64,000 nt of DNA from Lunularia cruciata. Lineage: Eukaryota; Streptophyta; Marchantiopsida; Lunulariales; Lunulariaceae. The stretch spans positions 16,341,728-16,405,727 of the forward strand of contig OX419758.1 of the NCBI GenBank assembly GCA_948567375.1, in the 5' to 3' direction. A model generated the notes under the pieces. It saw only the letters and a list, made by a program, of their open reading frames with translations. It was not told where the DNA came from and did not search any database. The position numbers and the translations under genes are program-made. Shown one piece after another: positions 23,587 to 34,465 of this stretch (position 1 is its first letter; each line of letters begins with the position of its first letter).

Positions 23587-23988
23587 ATGGAGGGTCACCG
23601 AGAGTGGAAATTGAGACTATGCAAGGTTCTCCAAGGGTTTGAGGTGATTGTAGGGGTGGATTTGAAGAAAAGAGAGTTGACAATAGAATTTGAAGAGAGT
23701 GTTGAGAGGATCTAAAAACCTACACCACTTGTAGGAAAGAGTGAGTCTAAGTGTTTTCTATATGGAAAGAAGGGACATAATGCAAGTTCATGTCCACTGA
23801 CCTTTGAGAGCAAGAGATTGAGGGAAAGGAGAGGCTTACTTGACTTGGGTTTGCATGTTGGACCTTCTTCACCAAGATTGGGAGGGAGAAGATCTAAGAC
23901 CAAGGAGTTGTGTGAGGTTTGTGGAGTTGAAGGACTTCCAAAAGGACATGAGTGTAGTGGATTAAAAGCACTTTGGAGACTTTGGTGA
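23587..23988 (+). pseudogene. Extra leader ORF of family A (ORF0), one stop
   Basis: An ATG-to-TGA frame of 134 codons upstream of gag, interrupted by one TAG near codon 43 (ERI*KPTP). It encodes a basic protein with a knuckle-like CFLYGKKGHNASSCP, in which the second Cys is Tyr, a Gly/Arg/Ser-rich middle (SSPRLGGRRSKTKELC), and a second Cys cluster CEVCGVEGLPKGHEC. The same ORF is present in A3 (56307-56708) and, inverted, in A4 (46484-46857), with protein-level similarity kept. No known function; RNA or DNA binding is a guess from the Cys/His and basic residues. Confidence 0.6.
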
Positions 23989-24284
23989 AGGATCTTGGAG
24001 AGAGTCTTAGTCCAGCTACAGAAATACTACCACCTTCATCAGCTAGTTCTCAAGATTAGTGATGGAGATAATTTTTCAACTTATGGATAAACTATCCATG
24101 AGGGTTTGATTAATATACACTCTAGGATTTGATGTTGCGATAGAAATCTTGGAGCAACCTGAACCTTTTGTGTTCCCTAGGGTAGATTACTCTCAAATGG
24201 TGTTAGTCATGTATATACTCTATTAATTATAGAGTGAAAAGAGAGAAAAAAAATTGAGAGAAGAGAAAGATAGTGAGAGGTTAG

Positions 24285-25018
24285 ATGGGGAAACTTCCGG
24301 TTTTCTTTGGCAAGGATGGAGAAGATGTGGAGGCCTTTGTGAGAGACTTCAATAGAGCTTGCATAGGAAACAATGAGAGGAGGAAGAATGAGTGGGAAAC
24401 ATTATTACCAGATTTCTTTAGGATGCAACACTTACATGGTATGAGTCAGAATACCAAAAGGGAGAGAGGAGATATAGGGAAGAGGAGTCTTGGGAGACTT
24501 TGACTTCAGCACTCATTGAGAACTTTCTTCCTGATGAGAGTTATGAGAGATTGATGAGTGAGGTTACATTTCTCAAGCAAGGAGATGGAGAGAAAGTGAG
24601 AATCTATGTGGAAAGAGTGGAAAAGTTAGAGTCTAGATTTTGCATAGTGTTGAGGAAGGGTGGGGATGATGTGGAGACTACAATGATTGGCATATGGGCC
24701 ATGCTTACCAAGAATTTTGTGGGAGGGTTGAGACCATAAATTAGAAGCAAGGTGAGATATGAGAAACCTTCTTCCAAGGTTGAAGCTATCAAGATCACAA
24801 TTCGTATGGAGGAGAGTTTGGAAGGGGATGAGAGTGATTTGGTGGTGAAGGAGGTTGTGCATCCTCCTCAAGAATAGAAGTATAGTGGAACTTCTGATTC
24901 TTTGGTGACAAGGGTTGCACCACAAGTAGAAGTTGCTCCAATTCTTACACCTTCACCAAAGGATCCACTTCAAACCATCACAGAACAACTTGCAGATCTC
25001 AAGATCAATGTGGTGCAA
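24285..25018 (+). pseudogene. A2 gag, fused to RNase H
   Basis: Gag starts MGKLPVFFGKDGEDVEAFVRDF at 24285. The core continues in 24500-24739 (ALIENFLPDESYERLMSEVTF, NFVGGLRP) after a frame change, then crosses a TAG near 24877. From 24902 the frame reads through QTITEQLADLKINVV and joins RNase H at about 25018. The zinc knuckle, protease and RT found in A3 are missing. The deletion endpoints share GCAA, suggesting microhomology-mediated loss. Confidence 0.8.
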
Positions 25019-26755
25019 TCCCTTGTAGCTCCAATTCTTGCTAAACCTGATTGGAGTAAGCCTTTCATCCTCTACACTGATGCTTCTAATGTAGCTATAG
25101 GATGCACTCTTAGTCAATTAGATCAAGATGGGCATGATCATTCAATAGCTTATGCTAGTAGGCAGATGGTTTCAATAGAGAAGAACTACTCTATCACGAA
25201 GAGTGAAGGGTTGGCAGTGATCTTTGGTCTCAAGACACTACTACTACACCATTGTCACGGATCACAAGGCTTTGAAGTACATCTTCAACAAGCCTAATGT
25301 TGAAGGGAGACTAGCAAGGTGGATGATACTCTTGTTTGAGTATGACTACACCATTGAGGAAAGGCCAGGAAAGAAACATGCAAATGCTGATTTGTTATCT
25401 AGAGCCTATGATCATGATGGAGATGAACCAATGGATGATTCCTTTCCGGATGAGGAGCTCATGATAATCTCAGCCACTCAAGAGGTTCCAATGGAGTACA
25501 AGGAGATTGTGGATTTTGTGACAAGAGGTAACTATCCAAAAGGGATGCATGCTAGGGAGAGGAAGGCCCTTGCAACAAGATCTAGACCTTACACAATGGT
25601 GGAGGATATTCTTTTTCACCAAGGAACAAATAGTCTACTTCAAAGAGCAGTGGGTAAGGAAGATTCTATCCTACTTATAAAGGAGTTTCATGAAGGTTTA
25701 GTGTGTGGAGCACACTTTGCAAGAAAGGTGATTGCTTTCAAGATTCTAGATGCAAGTTACAATTGGAGAGGGATTTTCAAGGATTGTCTTGATTATTGCA
25801 AAACTTGTCATGTTTTCAAGCTTTTGCTAGAAAGTCTACATCCACTCCACCACTTAGATCAATTCCATTGCTAGGACCTTTTGAGAAGTGGGGAATTGAT
25901 TTTGTAGGTCCTCCCAATAGAACCCCGAGGAACAATTGGTACATTGTGATAGTTACTGATTACTTTACCAAGTGGGTTGAGGCTAGACCATTGAGGGACA
26001 AGAATAAAGATGAAGTTAAAGATAAAGGAAGTAAATTTCTTTATTGATGCATTATCACTAGATTTGGATGCCCTTTGGAGTTGGTTTCTGATAGAGGAGG
26101 AGAGTTTATAGGAAGCATTACTATAGCAATGCTACGGCATTTCTCTATCACACATAGAGTAACTACATCCTATAAGCCAAATTCCAATGGCTTGGCAGAG
26201 AGAACCAATCAGACCTTGTGCATGATGTTGGCCAAAGATGCAGAAATGGAGGGGGCTAAACATCATTGGGACAAGAGGATTCATGCAGTTTTGTGGGAGT
26301 ATAGAACAACCATGAAGACTTCCACCAAATATTCTCCATTTCAATTGGTATATGGTATTGAGTCTACCTTACCTAATCACTTTGATCTTTCTACCTTCCA
26401 AAGCATTCATAGGAGATTGAAGAAAGCACAAGGAGGTGATGTAGAGAAGTCAAGGAAGGATCAACTCATGCAGTTGGAAGAGGCAAGAGAAGTTGCTATG
26501 GTTCAAGTGGAGCAACCCCAAAGGAAACAAAAGGAGAGCTATGATAAGAGGCAAGGCAAGAAGAAGGTGGAGCCTTTCAAAGAAGGTGATTGGGTAATGT
26601 TGTTTGATTCTATTTGATTCAAGAGAGTGCAAAATAAGTTTTTGCCTAAGTACTTTGGACCCTTCATAGTGGAGAAGGTGTGGGGCAATTACATCTATGA
26701 TCTCAAGGAGTAGGGAGGAAGACACTTTGATGGGATTAACCATGATTAGTTGAAG
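25019..26755 (+). pseudogene. A2 RNase H and integrase
   Basis: RNase H begins LVAPILAKPDWSKPFILYTDAS (first Asp) with SEGLAVIFGLK (Glu) and, after a frameshift near 25240, VTDHKALKYIFNK (Asp). The frame 25224-25874 carries HANADLLSRA and the integrase zinc domain (EFHEGLVCGAHFARK, CKTCHVF). The catalytic core follows: GIDFVGP, VTDYFTKW (about 25890-25990), LVSDRGGEF (26078) and NSNGLAERTNQ (26180), the DDE residues. A short insertion near 26010-26047 breaks the frame. The end, KKVEPFKEGDWVMLF, is the GPY-type module start. Confidence 0.82.
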
Positions 26756-26759
26756 AATA

Positions 26760-27184
26760 TGTCACGCCATTTGTAGTTCCGCATCTAGATGCTCGGACAC
26801 TGGAGTTCCAGTGATGGTAGTTAGAGTTATTCTAGCTGTTTCTCAGGGACTACTTTCCGACGGTTAGATTTCATGTTTGGGGTACTGACTTCACGGTGGG
26901 GCCCACCGTCACTTTGCACCGTTTGCACCATCGAGTGTGCCATCAGCGGGACCGTTAGGGTTTCAGGGCTAGCTCGAGTCCAGGGGGTATAGTTTCTGAT
27001 GTTGAGCCTTCGAGTTCTTGGCTATGGTGGACAGAGGCCGGCGAGCGTCACCTGGATTCTCTATGCTTGAGTGGGTGTGGCTTGACTGTAATCAGTGCCC
27101 AGTTGTTGGCAGTTTATAGAGTGACAGATCAAGTACTGATCTGAGTTGAGTTGAGTTGAGTTGAATTGTTAAGCAATCTGATTA
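26760..27184 (+). repeat. B terminal repeat A1
   Basis: 425 bp from TGTCACGCC to CTGATTA; the same unit recurs at 36044-36463. It contains a near-perfect hairpin ACGGTGGG-G-CCCACCGT near 26892-26908 and a TTGAG pentanucleotide run near its end (one unit more than in the other copy). Unlike a normal 5' LTR it lacks the 107-bp B segment at its 3' side and goes directly into the leader. Confidence 0.9.
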
Positions 27185-27194
27185 CATCAGAGAA
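27183..27194 (+). other. Possible weak primer-binding site of element B
   Basis: The sequence TTACATCAGAGA at the end of A1 matches 8 of 12 bases of the initiator Met tRNA site TGGTATCAGAGC, including the run ATCAGAG. Its position right after the 5' repeat is what a primer site needs. The match is imperfect, so another primer, or none, is possible. Confidence 0.3.
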
Positions 27195-28433
27195 GTGAAG
27201 TCAGGGGGAAATCGGGTGCAGGAACGTTGAGTGTTGGTGGTATCTCCAAGCTCGGTGGATCGTGGTAGCTCGATTCAGGTTTTGTGTTTCCCTAGTGTGC
27301 AGAAGCTCGTGTAGTTGATGCAAATTTGGCAGTTAGGCGGACGGTGTGCGGAAGCGCTGGCCAAATTTCGAGCAAAAAAGGAGCAATTTTTGAGCAGTGT
27401 TGTGATTTTGAGCTCAGGAGGTGAAGGCAGGACCAATTTGCTGTGAGTTGGGCTCAGAAAGTGAAATTGAAGGTGGAGTTGGAAAGCTCTTCTCATGAAA
27501 TTGTGATTTGGAAAAACCCGTTTTGTCAATTTGGCTCGAGTGGAAAGTTAGCGGGGGATTTGGCGGACATCCATCTTTAGGGTTTACGTCAGATTTACGT
27601 CAGATTTTTGGGCCAGAATTGGAGGAGTTTTGCTGTTTGGCCAGATTTGGAGAAGTTTTGCTAGTTTGGAGGAGTTTCGCAGATTTGGAGAAGTTTCACC
27701 AATTTTGGAGGAGGTTCGAAGTGGCAACAAGAAAGGCCTCATTTGGCTGAATTTCGGCGTTTAGAGGCTTCGAGGCATAGGGCTGTGGGCTATGAGAGGC
27801 TACGAAGGCCTAGAAGGGCCAGCATTGGTCATTGGTTGGCAAAATCTGCCTTTCTTGCTAGATTGTGCGCAATAGGGTTTGACCCCTAGATCTCTTGTTC
27901 CTAGACTGGTGCCCTAGCCAACTGGTCCACCCTCACTTGTTGTCATAGTGACTGTGCCACTGTTATCTATACACATGTAGCTTTGGCTAGGAGAGGCAGT
28001 TTGATCCCATTCTTGGTGATCCTAGTAGCTTAGGACTTAGATACGAACTACTCTTATGTCAAATGCCAAATGGTGGCAGAGTCAATCCCGTGTTGTGTTA
28101 TGAGATGGAGGGTTTTCGTTTAGATTTCTTGTGATTGGATCCCCTCCATTCTCTGCTTCCTGTTTGTGCACCACGTTTGTGTGAGGTGCCTTGACTTTTG
28201 AGCGTTGGTGCTCTGGTGTGCTCTCGGTGGTGAAGCTGGAGTGATGACCAGTCAGACTACCTTTGTTTCTCTCCGGTGAGGTAGGAAGTGATGACCTGCA
28301 GACCGTGAGAGTGCGTGTTATGATGGCAGGTTACAGGTTGCCCTTCCCCTAGTGTAGTTATCTCGGTTAGAGTTACATTAGTGGGTGGTGTCTAGTTGGT
28401 GTTGGCACTTGGTGGGGTACTTGCAGTTGCGAC
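27195..28433 (+). other. Element B 5' leader
   Basis: About 1.2 kb without a convincing protein. It is rich in repeated TTTGGAG/AAGTTTTG-like motifs at 27600-27730, and part of it is preserved in the decayed B copy at 4963-5783. A tRNA-like segment lies on the minus strand (27868-27950). Long structured leaders are usual for plant Ty3 elements. Confidence 0.6.
27868..27950 (-). other. tRNA-derived or SINE-like segment in the B leader
   Basis: On the minus strand the segment has an A-box-like TGGACCAGTTGG and, about 33 bases further on, a B-box-like GGTCAAACC flanked by bases that pair as a T stem (TAGGG/CCCTA). That is the layout of an RNA polymerase III internal promoter in a tRNA or tRNA-derived SINE. 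The anticodon arm does not fold cleanly by eye, so a functional tRNA is unlikely. Confidence 0.4.
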
Positions 28434-30590
28434 TTGCGGTTGCAGTTGGTGGTTCGGGTTTGCTGTTGCAGTTACGTGGTCGCGACGGAGTTCTTTGGAG
28501 ATTCCAAAGGAGTTAGCCTTGTAGTACGCAGTGGGTTTACTCGGAGTGGTGCTCGGTATCAGCCTGTATCTCAGGTCCCAGTGAGGGAGGAGATTGACTC
28601 TGAGTTGGAGTTCGACACAGGAGCTGATTCAGTTGAGAGTGCACTTGGTGTGTCCGCACCGTTGTTGTGGGACATGGACGAGATTTATGGGGCCTCCAAA
28701 GGCCCTAGGCGTTACTCTGGTACAGTGGGTACCATTGAGTTGGATGACTTCATCCAGGAGTTTGATAGTTGGTGTGATCTGCAGCAGATGCGGAACCCGA
28801 CTTTGTTCACACCCTTCATGGCATGGAAGGGGTTGTTTCAGCACTTGGAGGGTCCACCGATAAACGACTACCATGAGTTCAGGAGAGCTCATTTGGAGGA
28901 GATTGAGTTATGGAGACAGTATTGGTCTCCTCACTATGTCTCTATCACTTCAGGCTCGGTGGCCAGGAGTAGATCGGCTGTACCTATGAGTTCTAGCTCG
29001 AGTAGTGTGGGTGGAGCTAGTGGAGGTGCACTAGCTGGAGATAGTGCTACTACAAGTGGAGGTACCGCTGCAGGAGGTGGTGTGGTACCGGGGTTTAACC
29101 CCATGGTTGAGTTCTTCCTATGTTTGAGGCAGAACTACCAGGGAGTGCGGACTGACAAGCTGAGGAGCTTGCAGGAGTTCCAGCGGAAGGCTAGAGAGAG
29201 CCTACGCGAGGCATACACTCGCATGAGGCGGCTGATCAGTTTCACTCAGGGAGTTACTGAGGCCTAGGCAGTCCAGTTTTGGTATGGGATATTGGACAGG
29301 GAGTTGCGACATAGAGTTCGTGATGCTATGTTGTTGCAGGCTACTTCGCCCACTTTGGCAGTAGTCTTTGGTTTGGCTGAGCGTATTGAGCTCAACATGG
29401 TGGAGGAGAGAGTGGTGACAGCTGGATTTGGTAGAGAGACCTCATCCACGGTTGTGACTTCTTCTAGAGTGCAGCAGAGTGCACCACGCCCAGTTGGTTT
29501 TCGAGGACAGGGTGGACAGCCCAGATCCTATGGAGCGAGTGGAGGGCCTAGTGGAGTTAGACCCTTACCCTCATTTTTGGGTCAGCAGCAGCCAATGAGT
29601 GGTGGTGTTGCTTGTTGGACTTGTGGTGGACCTCACCATAGGAGAGAGTGTACTCAAGGCAGTGGACCTGATACCTCTGGTGCATCACAGCCAGCACAGA
29701 GGCAGTGTGAGCATTGCCACAGATTTGGTCACACTAGTGACCGGTGTTTTGACCTACACCCGGAGTTACGGAGTGGTAGGGCTGCTATGGCAGGTAGTAG
29801 AGGAGCTCCAGTTCATGGAGGACGAGGTGGTAGAGGATCTACACCTAGTAGGGGTGCAGTACCTGCCCTTACTTCTGACACAGCTATGGCTACTCGGATT
29901 GAGCAGTTGGAGCAGAGATTGGCTAGTATGGCTATTGCTCAGAGGAGATCAGATTCGGGTGCTGAGGCTTCCACCTCATATGTTGGTGATAGAGATGCTT
30001 TGGACTTCATGTGCGGAGCAGCACAGGTGGATGCATCTGCAGCAGTGACTAGGAGTGCAGTACGTGCTCCAGAGCCTAGAGGAGCATCAGTGGAGTTGGA
30101 CCCACAGAGAGGAGAGGTTGGGAGACAGGTCAGACTTCCCCAGTCTTTCACGCTATCTGAGGCATTGCAGACGACATCCATGGTTCCTAGACGTCCCAGT
30201 GTAGGTGTGGTAGGTGGTGATGGAGTACATGATGGAGTACCTGCTAGTCAGCCACTTGCTACTACACAGACTGAGTCTAGCATAATGTTGGGAGTGGCTC
30301 AGCTGATTATGCGGCATCCTTTATTTTCAGCCAGTGACATGTTTACATTGGGAGTTGACCCAGCCCCAGTGTTCCGGTTGGCTGCCACGTTGTGTGAGAG
30401 TAGGGATGGTGCAGTTCCTACTACTAGAGCAGAGGTGGTTGGTAGTGGAGCTGACTTGGTTGAGGAGCATGGGATCCGTTCAGCGACCAGTGGTTTATGG
30501 CAGGCAGTAGCGGCTAGACTGGAGGAGTTGCCAGCTAGACCGGCCTTTGAGAGAGCGCGGTTTACACTTGGTGTTGTCCTATTGGATAAC
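28434..30590 (+). pseudogene. Element B gag with two zinc knuckles
   Basis: An open frame runs from before 28434; its first in-frame ATG is at 28674 (MDEIYGASKG), the likeliest start seen. The gag core spans about 28700-29330 (GTIELDDFIQEFDSWCDLQQ; AWKGLFQHLEGPPI; LREAYTRMRRLISF; QFWYGILDRELRHRV), with a Ser/Gly-rich insert at 28980-29090. One TAG at 29265-29267 interrupts it. Two CCHC knuckles follow: CWTCGGPHHRREC (about 29613) and CEHCHRFGHTSDRC (about 29706), then a Gly/Arg-rich tail and a coiled-coil-like TRIEQLEQRLASM near 29895. Gag would form the cytoplasmic particle and bind element RNA. The frame runs on into protease without a stop. Confidence 0.82.
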
Positions 30591-31000
30591 CAGAGGGGGA
30601 TCTTTCGTTTGGTAGGACCTTCAGGGAAGGTCTATACACCACAGAGAGTCTTGTTAGACTCTGGTGCGCAGCCCCTTATGTTGGGGAAGGCTGCAGTTGT
30701 TGGTTTGGAGTTACGGAAGACCGATGTGGAGAGGTGTCCATTTCAGATCCAGACATCTCTTGGTGGTGGTTTGACACAGTACATCACACGTGGAGAGCTT
30801 GTTGTCCAGGTTCAGCCTGGTCATCCGACTGATAGCTCGGTGGTGAGAGCTCAGGCTATTGCGACGATAGCTAAGTCCTATGATGTGCTAGTTGGGGGAG
30901 CAGTGTTATACCCTATGGGTTTCAGTATTGACTATTGGGAGGAGACAGCCTCTTATAGACCTGGTTGGCAGTCTGGTGAGGGACGGGTATGTCGCCTACC
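30591..31000 (+). pseudogene. Element B aspartic protease domain
   Basis: In the same frame as gag, the translation reads RVLLDSGAQPLMLGKAAV, with the DSGA catalytic triad intact near 30657, then a beta-rich stretch (GLTQYITRGELVVQV) and SYDVLVGGAVLYPMGFSIDY, the hydrophobic motif expected about 80 residues after the active site. It would cleave the gag-pol polyprotein in the particle. The domain itself has no stop, but it lies behind the TAG at 29265. Boundaries are approximate. Confidence 0.78.
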
Positions 31001-31365
31001 AGTATGCTTTAGTAGTGGCAGTCTTGGCTCACTACAGTCCGGGACCATGGCAGCATCAGTTTTGGCTTTCAGCGGTGCAGTTACTTGGCCTGGTGACTTG
31101 TTGGAGGGGAACGCCCATGCAGAGGATACTCCAGTACCAGAGGAGATCACTCGGCTATGGAGTACGAGTGGGATTGTTCCATCCACCTTGGATGTTCCAT
31201 TGTGGAGTTCAGAGGAGGCATTGCAGCAGCATGCAGATCAGTTGGTGCAGCAGGCTTGGAGTGGAGCCTTCGTACCATCAGGGGATGAGTGTGAGGATGA
31301 GCCTCCAGAGGCGATTGCTTTGACACCTCTGGATACCACACTCATTGCTTGGCAGTATCCAGTAG
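31001..31365 (+). other. Protease-methyltransferase linker in element B
   Basis: This is an open-frame continuation of the polyprotein, about 120 residues, Ser/Gly- and acidic-rich (EEALQQHADQLVQQAWSGAF; ECEDEPPEAI). No domain is recognised. It probably holds the protease cleavage site that would release the methyltransferase, but I cannot place it. Confidence 0.5.
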
Positions 31366-32360
31366 AGGGGATATGTCTATTAGAGTTGTTTGGTGGGATC
31401 AGCACCGGACTAGCTGCGGTGTTACAGGCGGGTATCCGAGTACAGAGGTACTTGTATGTAGAGAGAGATGAGACTGCTAGGCAAGTCTCTCTACATCATG
31501 TGGCACACTTGGCCTATCGGTATCCGGAGTTATTACCGATGTCAGCAGTCAGAGGTTACCAGAAGGCCTTACTAGGAGACATTTCCTTATTGGGGGCGCA
31601 TGACCTAGAGAGACATGGGCCTATTCACTTGGTGATTTCTGGATGGCCATGTCAGGGACATACACGTGCGGGCCGCGGTTTGGGTCTTTAGGATCCTCGT
31701 TCTGGTGTGTTTTGGGAGATGTTACGGATACTACGACATCTTCAGGTTCATCAGTCTGTTTCTCCAGCTTACCTTTTGGAGAACGTTCCATTGATGGGTG
31801 ATTCTCGCACTAGAGTGGTGGCGAGTACACATCAGGTCCATTCTTGGATGGGACCTGCTGTATTGTTAGATGCAGCCAGAGTGGGATCACGGGCTCATCG
31901 TCTTCGTCTTTGGTGGACGAACCTTTTACCCAAAGAGGTTCTACAGCGTAGTTATGATGGGATTCAGCGACTAGACCACATTCTTGTTGATGATATCTTG
32001 GATGCTGGACGTCAGTCTCAGACAGTGGTAGTGGCTGATAGGTCACCTATGGCAGTGGTGAACCTAGTTGGACAGCCTAGAGCTGCATTTCCACACTCAT
32101 GAGTTTCCCAAGCTCTCATGCTTTTCGAGAGGGAGGACCTGGACTTGTTTGGGACTCATAGTTACAGCAGTTGGTGGAGCCCAATGCTGATGAGAGAGAG
32201 CGGGCGATGGGTTTTCGCACCGGTATTACCGCTGTTCCAGCAGTGTCAGAGGCATCCAAGCATCAGGTGTTAGGTCAGGCTATGGACCTGAACTGTTTGA
32301 CCTGGATTGTGAGCCTTGGTTTGGCAGAGCAGCGTAGGATGCGCTTGATAGGCATCACCA
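31366..32360 (+). pseudogene. Cytosine-5 DNA methyltransferase domain of element B (DNMT3-like)
   Basis: It would methylate cytosine in DNA using S-adenosylmethionine. Motif I, LLELFGGISTGLAAVLQAG (about 31380), binds the cofactor, with YVERDE as motif II. Motif IV, ISGWPCQGHTRAGRG (about 31637), has the catalytic Cys in PCQ. Motif VI, YLLENV, has its Glu at 31779. Motif VIII, GSRAHRLRLWWTNL (about 31880), recalls the AAHRARYFWGNL of DNMT3. Motifs IX-X, ERERAMGF and LGQAMDLNCLTWIVSLG, end near 32330. All core motifs are present and in order, without circular permutation. The copy is broken by TAG at 31689-31691, a one-base frameshift near 32090-32100 and TAG at 32159-32161. DNMT3-like affinity is inferred from motif VIII; a bacterial-like origin is possible. 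Confidence 0.88.
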
Positions 32361-32760
32361 CTCGGACACTTGTGAGCCCTGTGCCTATCGAGACGATTCA
32401 GGCACATGCTGGGGGCGATGGACCGAGTGGACATGGTATTCTTGGGACACATCCAGTAGCTACTAGGGAGAGTGGTCTACTTGGAGTCCATCCAGGTGAG
32501 CGTGGGCTACTTGGATTACACCCTTGGTCCACATGGGATGCAGCCAGAGGACGTATGGAGCTTGCAGCCAGAGTGGAGGGAGTTTTTCACACAGAGGTTG
32601 GGACCTCTAGTGGTCGGGAGCATGACACTATTGCTCCCAAGGGCCCAGTGTAGCAGCCAGTCAGTACGTCTTCCACTCCTACTACAGTTACAGAGGATAC
32701 TTGGGAGCCAGATCTTGGACCCAAGCTTACTGGAGAGGAAAGACGGAGGGTTTGGAGGTT
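32361..32760 (+). other. Methyltransferase-RT linker in element B
   Basis: About 130 residues in the new frame, with a repeated motif HGILGTHP / GLLGVHPGE / GLLGLHPWS (three GLLGxHP-type units, 32430-32525) and a Ser/Thr/Pro-rich stretch. It contains the TAG at 32651-32653 (GPV*QPVS), after which the frame stays open into RT. No domain is recognised. Confidence 0.55.
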
Positions 32761-34465
32761 CTTGAGGAGTCACACGAGTTGTTTTGCCTTCAGTATGAAG
32801 GATTTGGGTGCTCTGAAGGGACTTGGTATACGGATTGAGCTGACTAGCGACACACCTGTTTTTCGACGTCCTTATCGATATAGTGAGATGGAGAAGACAT
32901 TGATTCAGAGCCGGAGTAGTGACCTTTTTGAGGCTGGTTTGGTGGAGATTTCACATGGAGAGTATGCATCAGCGACAGTGATGCCAGCCAAGAAGGATAT
33001 GCATGGCAACTATACAGATAGGCGGATGTGTGGAGATTACCGTCCTATCAACCGACAGACCAGGGCTGATCGGTATGCCATGCCTACACCGGAGGAGATT
33101 TTTGATGCGATTGGGCATGCAAAGGTCTTCAATACTTTGGATCTTCGAGCGGGATATCATCAGTTGCCGATCAGGGAGGAAGATAAGTCCAAGACAGCAT
33201 TTTGGGCTATTGATCCTCATGGCAAGGATGTGTTATATCAGTGGAGGTTCTTACCATTTGGGTTGAAAAATGCTCCTGCTGAGTTCCAGAGGGTCATGGA
33301 TAGGATCCTAGCTGGACTGGATTTTGCTCGGTGCTATATTGATGACATTTTGGTGTATAGCACTACTGTGGAGGAGCATGAGCGACAGTTGTTGGAGGTG
33401 TTTGAGAGGTTGAGATCTCATGGACTCAAACTACATCCTGGGAAGTGTAGGTTCTTCCACGAGCAGGTTGAGTATTTGGGTCACACTATCTACCCCGGAG
33501 GACTTGGTGTCCAGCAGACCAAGGTGGAGGCTATTGCACGTATTCCTCGGCCTACGGATGTGAGCAGAGTGCGAGCATTCCTTAGGTTGGCGAACTTCTA
33601 TCGCCGCTATGTTAGAGGATTTAGCGCCATTGCCAAGGCCTTGACAAAGCTGACCAAGCTTACACAGGAGTGGTGTTGGGGAGATGAGCAGGAGAGAGCT
33701 TTTGTAGAGCTCAAGGAGAGGTTGACATCTGCTCCTATTTTGAGGAGACCGATCAGGGGACGACCATTTCAGGTTCACACTGATTGGAGTATGTTGGGGC
33801 TTGGAGCGGTGCTCACCCAGCATGATGATGAGGAGAAGGAGTTTGTGGTGGCCTATGCTAGTCGCTCCAACAATTCAGCGGAGGCGAAGTATAGTTCATA
33901 TGAGGGAGAGTGCTTGGCAGCAGTTTGGGCAGTAGCACATTTCCGATGTTACCTATTTGGTAACCCCTTCACTCTCATCACTTATCATCAGCCGCTGAAG
34001 TGGTTGATGGAGTCCGACAAGCTTTCAGGGAAGCTTGCACGATGGGCTCTGATTTTACAGGAGTATGATTTCACGGTTGTTCACAGACCTGGAGTGGTGA
34101 ACCGTGATGCAGATGGGTTGAGTAGAAACCCATGTCCCATCCAGCAGGATCAGACCGGAGCACGTTGGCATGGTGAGACAGATGAGGAGATGGTGCCAGG
34201 TTGGCATGCATCGGCCTTTCTGTGTATATTTGTAGAGACTTTGGTGGTATCTCTCTCAGTGCATACAGGAGGAGTTATTGAGGTCACAGATCCAGAGAGT
34301 GAAGATATTGGTACAGTTCAGCGAGACATTCATGATGATGTCTTAGTGATGGACTATCTTTGCACTGGTGTTGTGGGTGGCACAATTGGGGCCAAGGAGA
34401 GAGACCGTGTTCTTCAGCGAGCCAGACGGTTCAGATTGGAGGGTAGACACCTTTTGCGTGTATAG
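32761..34465 (+). pseudogene. Element B reverse transcriptase and RNase H
   Basis: A 567-residue uninterrupted frame. RT motifs by residue: DYRPINRQT (92-100), TLDLRAGYHQ with the first catalytic Asp at 127, FLPFGLKNAPAEFQ (163-175), and the YIDD box (192-195). Then comes the thumb/connection, PTDVSRVRAFLRLANFYRRY, and RNase H with HTDWSMLGLGAV (Asp 341), EGECLAAVW (Glu 383), and ITYHQPLKWL, where Tyr 408 replaces the usual third Asp, then NRDADGLSR (Asp 451). RT looks intact; RNase H probably is not. The frame ends at a TAG (34463-34465), beyond which it continues in the same frame into integrase. Sequence type is Ty3/gypsy. Confidence 0.92.

Noticed and set aside
31366..32360. Methyltransferase as a host gene interrupted by retrotransposons
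   Set aside because: It is in the same reading frame as protease upstream, the frame (after one indel) continues into RT, and it has no introns.
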